From Chloroflexota bacterium (lineage in GTDB: Bacteria > Chloroflexota > Dehalococcoidia > Lucifugimonadales > UBA3495), in NCBI GenBank assembly GCA_022573285.1, contig JACZUF010000007.1, positions 51,193-115,192 of the forward strand: 64,000 nt of DNA. The letters are read 5' to 3'. Shown one piece after another: positions 60,617 through 64,000 of this stretch (position 1 is its first letter; every line of letters begins with the position of its first letter). The notes beneath the pieces were generated by a model. It was not told where the DNA came from. It was given only the letters and a program-made list of their open reading frames with translations, and ran no database searches. Both the position numbers and the translations under genes were made by a program.

Positions 60617-61646
60617 ATTGGCGGGACATCTGTTGAGTTGTCCAACGAATGACCTCCTATCATCCTTCTTCTTATCCTTTTTCGGCCAAACTCTGATAAT
60701 CGCACCGCGGAGCGGTCTTCCAGCTGTCTTCGTAAATGGACAGACCGTTCGTATCGTCTTGGTCCATTTGGTCCGTTGAATCGCTTAGGCAGAACTGCCC
60801 GGCGACATTCTCATCATTCTGATATCTCTCCGGCGCCCGTATCCTTAGCAGAGCGTCCGATTCTTAGAGTTGCTGCGAGGTACGAATTTTCCCACCGTAG
60901 GCGGCAGGCCTGCGGCATGGACCGCCGTCGACATAGTGGATTTTGGATTGCCCATGGCGGCGACAACCTATTGGGGTAACCAAGCGTTAAAGGACAGCTT
61001 TCATCTCGTCTTCCCAGATACGAAAAAGCTCGCTCTCCCCTATCATCTGAACCTCGTACATCTGGGGGAGTTTTATGGGTGGGTCGCCTTGTCTGGTGCT
61101 TTTTTCGGTAGCGCTTTGACAATACCGTGTTTGCCCCTAATTTCCTTGGCTTTAGCATCGTCGCGCCTCAGAAACAGGTCGTTTACTGCAAATTTCGGCA
61201 TTAGGTTTTCCTTCCGTTTGATTCGGAGATTCAACCCGCAGGTAGTCGTTGCTAAATCGTTGCGCCCCTTCGTGTGTGCCAGACTTAGTGCCCTGGCGCG
61301 TTCGGTTGGTGAAGAATATCATCAGCCAGATAACGATGCAAAGTCGACGAATGTACCCTGTTGACTGCTACCGATAGGTAAACAGGATTGGCTGTTAGTT
61401 AAGGATATTTCAGGTTCTCTGAGAAAATCGCTTCTACCTCTTCAACGGCAGCGGTTTGGCCTACCCTAATTGCTTCGGCAGTTCTCAAGACAAGATCAGA
61501 AGTAATACCTGGGCCATATGCCCCAAAGCGGAAGGCCCGTCCCGAAGACGGACCATCTTGCCAGGCTGAGAAGCTTTAAAATCTCTGAGCTTAAGCAACT
61601 CAAGAATCGATATCCTCCTTCCTATTCTCTCCGTCGCCTCTACAGC
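60617..61646 (-). other. About 1 kb without a convincing gene; one coding-like remnant
   Basis: Frames on both strands in 60800-61370 have no family resemblance. Near the right end a minus-strand open stretch, 61575 down to a stop at 61399, reads AWQDGPSSGRAFRFGAYGPG, then ITSDLVLRTAEAIRVGQ and AAVEEVEAIFSENLKYP. It has natural-looking composition but no start codon, and looks like the 3' end of a lost gene between the terminase and regulator genes. No RNA gene was recognised. Confidence 0.3.
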
Positions 61647-62087
61647 TTAAATTGGGCCGATGCTGGTATCCGCCTTTCCCTCCAATAAAATTCCCTCTCC
61701 GCCGGAAAGCATCTTGAGTCTATTGTCTAGTTCCCGCACCAACCGAGAAGCCTCCGGGTCGTCCAACATCGTGTTAATGTCATATCCGACCTTGGCCACG
61801 TGGCCACATGGAGCTTGGCCCCCGGCCCTGAGGTGGTTTGATAGGCTGTCCAGTGTTCCCTTCTTGTCATGGAGTTTGAACTTCAACGTCCGCTTGCCCT
61901 CATTTACGGTCTCGGTTATTTCGGAGACAGCTCGGCTAGCACCGTGCGTAAGCTCGGCCAAGTCTTTGATACGCACCCCATCCGGCCCCCACTCCAAATA
62001 GTCGGCCATATTGCTGAATGCCAATCGGGCCATCTCTTGGACAACTATATCCTGTGTTACCTTGGTGCGCTCCGACCTTTCGGCCAT
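61647..62087 (-). CDS. Orphan phage terminase small subunit
   Basis: A 146-residue protein of the terminase small subunit (Terminase_2-like) type: TKVTQDIVVQEMARLAFSNM, ADYLEWGPDGVRIKDLAELT, and a KRTLKFKLHDKKGTLDSLSN segment, the usual 'F-K-L-H-D-K-...-L-L-x-H-L' end. This protein normally recognises phage DNA for packaging. No large terminase, portal or capsid gene is present in the window, so it is a remnant of a prophage that was deleted, or a captured gene. Confidence 0.72.
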   Translation of the reverse strand: MAERSERTKVTQDIVVQEMARLAFSNMADYLEWGPDGVRIKDLAELTHGASRAVSEITETVNEGKRTLKFKLHDKKGTLDSLSNHLRAGGQAPCGHVAKVGYDINTMLDDPEASRLVRELDNRLKMLSGGEGILLEGKADTSIGPI

Positions 62088-62233
62088 CGCGGCGGTGATT
62101 TAAATATCATTTCAGTCGGCACAGTGACGGGCGCGGGCGTCCTTCCAAGTGACCTCGCATTAAACCCACTTGTTGGCCGCAAGGTCGTCTTATGGGCCGA
62201 TAACGATGAACCGGGCAAACGGCACATGCGCTA

Positions 62234-63192
62234 TTGATTACGGATGCTCGATATACCGTTTCGGAGTTCATGACCCGCTGGCTGGACACTTATGCAGCGA
62301 CCAACGTATCCCTCAGAACCGCCCTCGGGTATCAGGGTCAAATCAAGGGATACATCAAACCCACCGTAGGCTCCGTTGCCCTTCAATCTTTGACGCCAAG
62401 CCAAGTCCAGAAAATATACTCAGACATGCTTGACCGTGGCCTGAGTCACACCACGGTCTTGCACACGCATCGAATCCTAAAAGAGGCTCTGGGGCATGCC
62501 GTTAAGTGGGGAATTCTCGCCCGTAACGTAGCGGATGCTGCTTCACCGCCGAGGAGAGAGCGGACACAGATGCCCATGTGGGACGTCTCGACCATTCACC
62601 AGTTCATCGACCTGTCGCATGACACCTGATTCGGCCCCATCTACGAGTTTGCCGTGCGTACAGGTCTGCGCAGGAGCGAGATATGCGGTCTGAACTGGGA
62701 CTCCGTTGACCTAGAGGCGGGGAGCCTGTCCGTAGTCGCAACCCTTCAGCAAATCAGGGGCCACGGCTTGGTAACAGGAACCCCGAAGACCAAAAGCTCT
62801 CGCCGGACGGTGACCTTGGCTCCAGAAACCATCGACCTCGCGCGCCAGGTGCAGGGAACTCAAACATTGCAGCGAATCGAGTACGGGCCGTTGTGGCAGG
62901 ATACAGGCACGTTTTCACTCGGCCCGACGGGTCCCCCGTTACCCCTGACCGTCTAACCCAGGACTTCTCCGCTCTCGTACAGAAGCACGACTTGCCTCAC
63001 CTGACCTTCCACGGGCTGCGCCACGCCTTCGCAACCCTTGGTTTGGTGGCTGGCACAAACCCAAAAGTGGTGTCTGAGGCTCTGGGTCACTCCAGTGTCA
63101 GGATCACCCTCGACCTGTATTCGCACGTACTGCCGAACATGCAAGACGAATTGGCGGGAGCCGTGGCCAACCTCCTCAAGCGGGAGTCCTAG
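62234..63192 (+). pseudogene. Tyrosine-type integrase, interrupted by TGA and a frameshift
   Basis: An integrase of about 320 residues in pieces. The SAM-like N-terminal/core-binding part is TVSEFMTRWLDTYAATNVSL, then RTALGYQGQIKGYIKP. An in-frame TGA at 62627-62629 follows HDT; the same frame continues FGPIYEFAVRTGLRRSEICG (catalytic Arg of the R-H-R-Y set). Near 62905 the frame shifts to HVFTRPDGSPVTPDRL and LTFHGLRHAFATLGLVAG (H-x-x-R), ending ITLDLYSHVLPNMQDELAGA with the Tyr nucleophile. All catalytic residues survive, but two lesions prevent a full product. Confidence 0.85.
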
Positions 63193-63242
63193 GCCACCTA
63201 GCCGAAAAAAGTTTCGTGCACTTCTCGTGCACTTTTGGCCAT

Positions 63243-63276
63243 AAAAAGCCCACTGCCTAATAATCAGAGGGCCTTT
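63243..63276 (+). terminator. Terminator-like hairpin after the integrase remnant
   Basis: GCCCACTG (63248-63255) and CAGAGGGC (63265-63272) pair with one A-A mismatch, flanked by AAAAA on the left and CTTTT on the right. It is 50 bases after the integrase stop and could work in both directions. Confidence 0.6.
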
Positions 63277-63288
63277 TCGTGCCTACAA

Positions 63289-63352
63289 TGGCGGAGGGAG
63301 TGGGATTCGAACCAACGATGAGGTTGCCCCCATAACGGTTTTCAAGACCGCT
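63289..63352 (-). tRNA. tRNA-Ser(TGA), 3' fragment only
   Basis: On the minus strand the segment has the anticodon arm GCGGT-CTTGAAA-ACCGT (anticodon TGA), a long class II variable arm GGGGGCAACCTC, the T arm GGTTCGAATCCCAC and an acceptor end TCCGCCA with CCA encoded at 63291-63289. The acceptor 5' strand and D arm are missing; the sequence before it is unrelated. A tRNA 3' piece next to an integrase gene is the usual trace of site-specific integration. Confidence 0.8.
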
Positions 63353-63588
63353 AGTAAACTCCAAAAACGAAATTATGGGCGGGTCTTCACCAGCCGATAC
63401 CCGTCTGTTGATTTCCGAGGCTTCAATGAAGGGGGTACAAGAAGTATTTAAGCCGTGCCTAATTTCGTTCTAAAGGACGAAAAGTTTATCACCACTGAAC
63501 AAACATCGGCAAGACCACGGGGATGTATTATTCCACGGTAGGCGTCATGCAGTCGTCGTTATGATTTCGACGCAATTAGTACAATAAT

Positions 63589-63646
63589 TGGCCGGGGTGA
63601 AAGGATTTGAACCTCCGGCCTCGTCGTCCCGAAAGACGTGCGCTAC
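63589..63646 (-). tRNA. tRNA-Pro(CGG)-like 3' fragment
   Basis: On the minus strand GTAGCGCAC (end of D arm) leads to the anticodon arm CGTCT-TTCGGGA-CGACG (anticodon CGG, one mismatch), then CCGGAGGTTCAAATCC (T arm) and CACCCCGGCCA with CCA at 63591-63589. This resembles bacterial tRNA-Pro(CGG), but the acceptor 5' strand and most of the D arm are missing. Probably a second attachment-site remnant 240 bases from the first. Confidence 0.6.
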
Positions 63647-63918
63647 GAGGGTGTATTCCTTTTTCCAGGAATTCGAACAACGGAGGTCGGTAAATTGTAA
63701 ACGGGAGACCTTCCCCCGCATGCGGAGGAAGGGACTATCGCTCTTTCTGCGATTTTCCACTGTAGAAACTCGAGTAGATGCTCAAAAATCTCCCCCCACC
63801 CATGTGCCCGATCGTACAGTGGGGGCAAGAGTTCGTCGAAGTCAGCCCTCAATCCGCGAAGTGAACCTGGATTCCCTAAGTTCACAAACGAAGTGCAACA
63901 CCAAGTTAAGGTGTTGTC

Positions 63919-64000
63919 ATGGGAAACCGATATACGCAGATCACCATTGAAGAGCGGTGTGAGCTTGCCCGGCTACAGGCTGCTGGGAACTCGATCAGGC
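63919..64000 (+). CDS. IS30-family transposase, start only (cut by window edge)
   Basis: The frame from ATG 63919 reads MGNRYTQITIEERCELARLQ and then AAGNSIR up to the edge, the N-terminal helix-turn-helix of IS30-type transposases (L-x-x-E-E-R-x-x-I-x-x-L). A perfect 7-bp hairpin CAACACC-AAGTTAA-GGTGTTG (63897-63917) lies just before the ATG. The left terminal inverted repeat should be within about 100 bases upstream but cannot be fixed without the other end. Confidence 0.75.
   Translation, partial: MGNRYTQITIEERCELARLQAAGNSIR

Noticed and set aside
60870..61364. 164-residue plus-strand frame
   Set aside because: No family resemblance, no ribosome site and a competing minus-strand frame with equally poor content.
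62627..62629. Recoded TGA (Trp or selenocysteine) in the integrase
   Set aside because: TGA acts as a normal stop in the rest of the window, and the same gene also has a frameshift, so simple decay explains it.
63588..63950. 120-residue plus-strand frame across the tRNA-Pro fragment
   Set aside because: It is read through antisense tRNA sequence and the upstream end of an IS30 element, and has no motif.

Overview
The window looks like chromosomal DNA of a GC-rich Chloroflexota bacterium. The best match is a marine SAR202 / Dehalococcoidia-like lineage, inferred from a luciferase-like flavin oxidoreductase, several acyl-CoA dehydrogenases, a fused electron-transfer flavoprotein and small FVVRLW-type proteins. 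No 16S or ribosomal marker is present, so the taxonomy is inference.

1-19.9 kb is ordinary metabolism. A minus-strand methionine-cycle operon (mtnA-mtnP-rhodanese-ahcY-metK) sits behind a SAM-I riboswitch with a clear terminator and promoter. Divergent from it are nicotinate phosphoribosyltransferase and a one-polypeptide EtfB-EtfA fusion. Then come a RelE/Phd-type toxin-antitoxin pair, two acyl-CoA dehydrogenases, a YHS protein, an isochorismatase-fold protein lacking its catalytic Cys, an LLM oxidoreductase, a B12-type radical SAM protein, an NDH-2-like dehydrogenase fused to a cyclic-nucleotide-binding-like domain, a BNR-type propeller and a cupin.

20.0-25.4 kb is a decayed mobile segment. 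It holds a large serine recombinase broken by three frameshifts, a frameshifted HTH partner, an unrecognised protein, a truncated PAPS-reductase-like gene and an endonuclease/exonuclease/phosphatase-family gene.

25.5-60.5 kb is the centrepiece: about 35 kb, all on the minus strand, encoding an extracellular contractile injection system (eCIS, Afp/PVC-like). In transcription order it has a DUF4255 cap protein, a CarboxypepD_reg-like protein, a sheath, a tube, a second sheath (with an inserted CarboxypepD_reg-like domain), a second tube (apparently ACG-initiated), an Afp6-like small protein, a LysM baseplate protein, the gpD/gpV spike, DUF2169- and DUF4150/PAAR-like tip proteins, gp25, gpJ, gpI (fused to a propeller), a collagen-like fibre protein, a paralogous adaptor with two DUF1508 repeats, a tape-measure-like protein carrying 19-residue tandem repeats, and the AAA+ ATPase. 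It ends with a cargo module: a DUF4157 protein with a glycine-zipper C-terminus, a propeller protein, a 1275-residue putative effector and a DUF1963-like protein.

Upstream lies a SARP/BTAD-type regulator gene. Between it and the eCIS operon are four GTGA(C/A) direct repeats spaced exactly 11 bp, the spacing expected of a SARP box. The regulator's terminator hairpin overlaps the predicted eCIS -10 element. This self-contained regulator-box-eCIS-effector unit is the most interesting part of the window.

61.4-64 kb is mobile-element debris: an orphan phage terminase small subunit, a tyrosine integrase with an in-frame TGA and a frameshift, truncated 3' pieces of tRNA-Ser(TGA) and tRNA-Pro(CGG), and the start of an IS30-family transposase.
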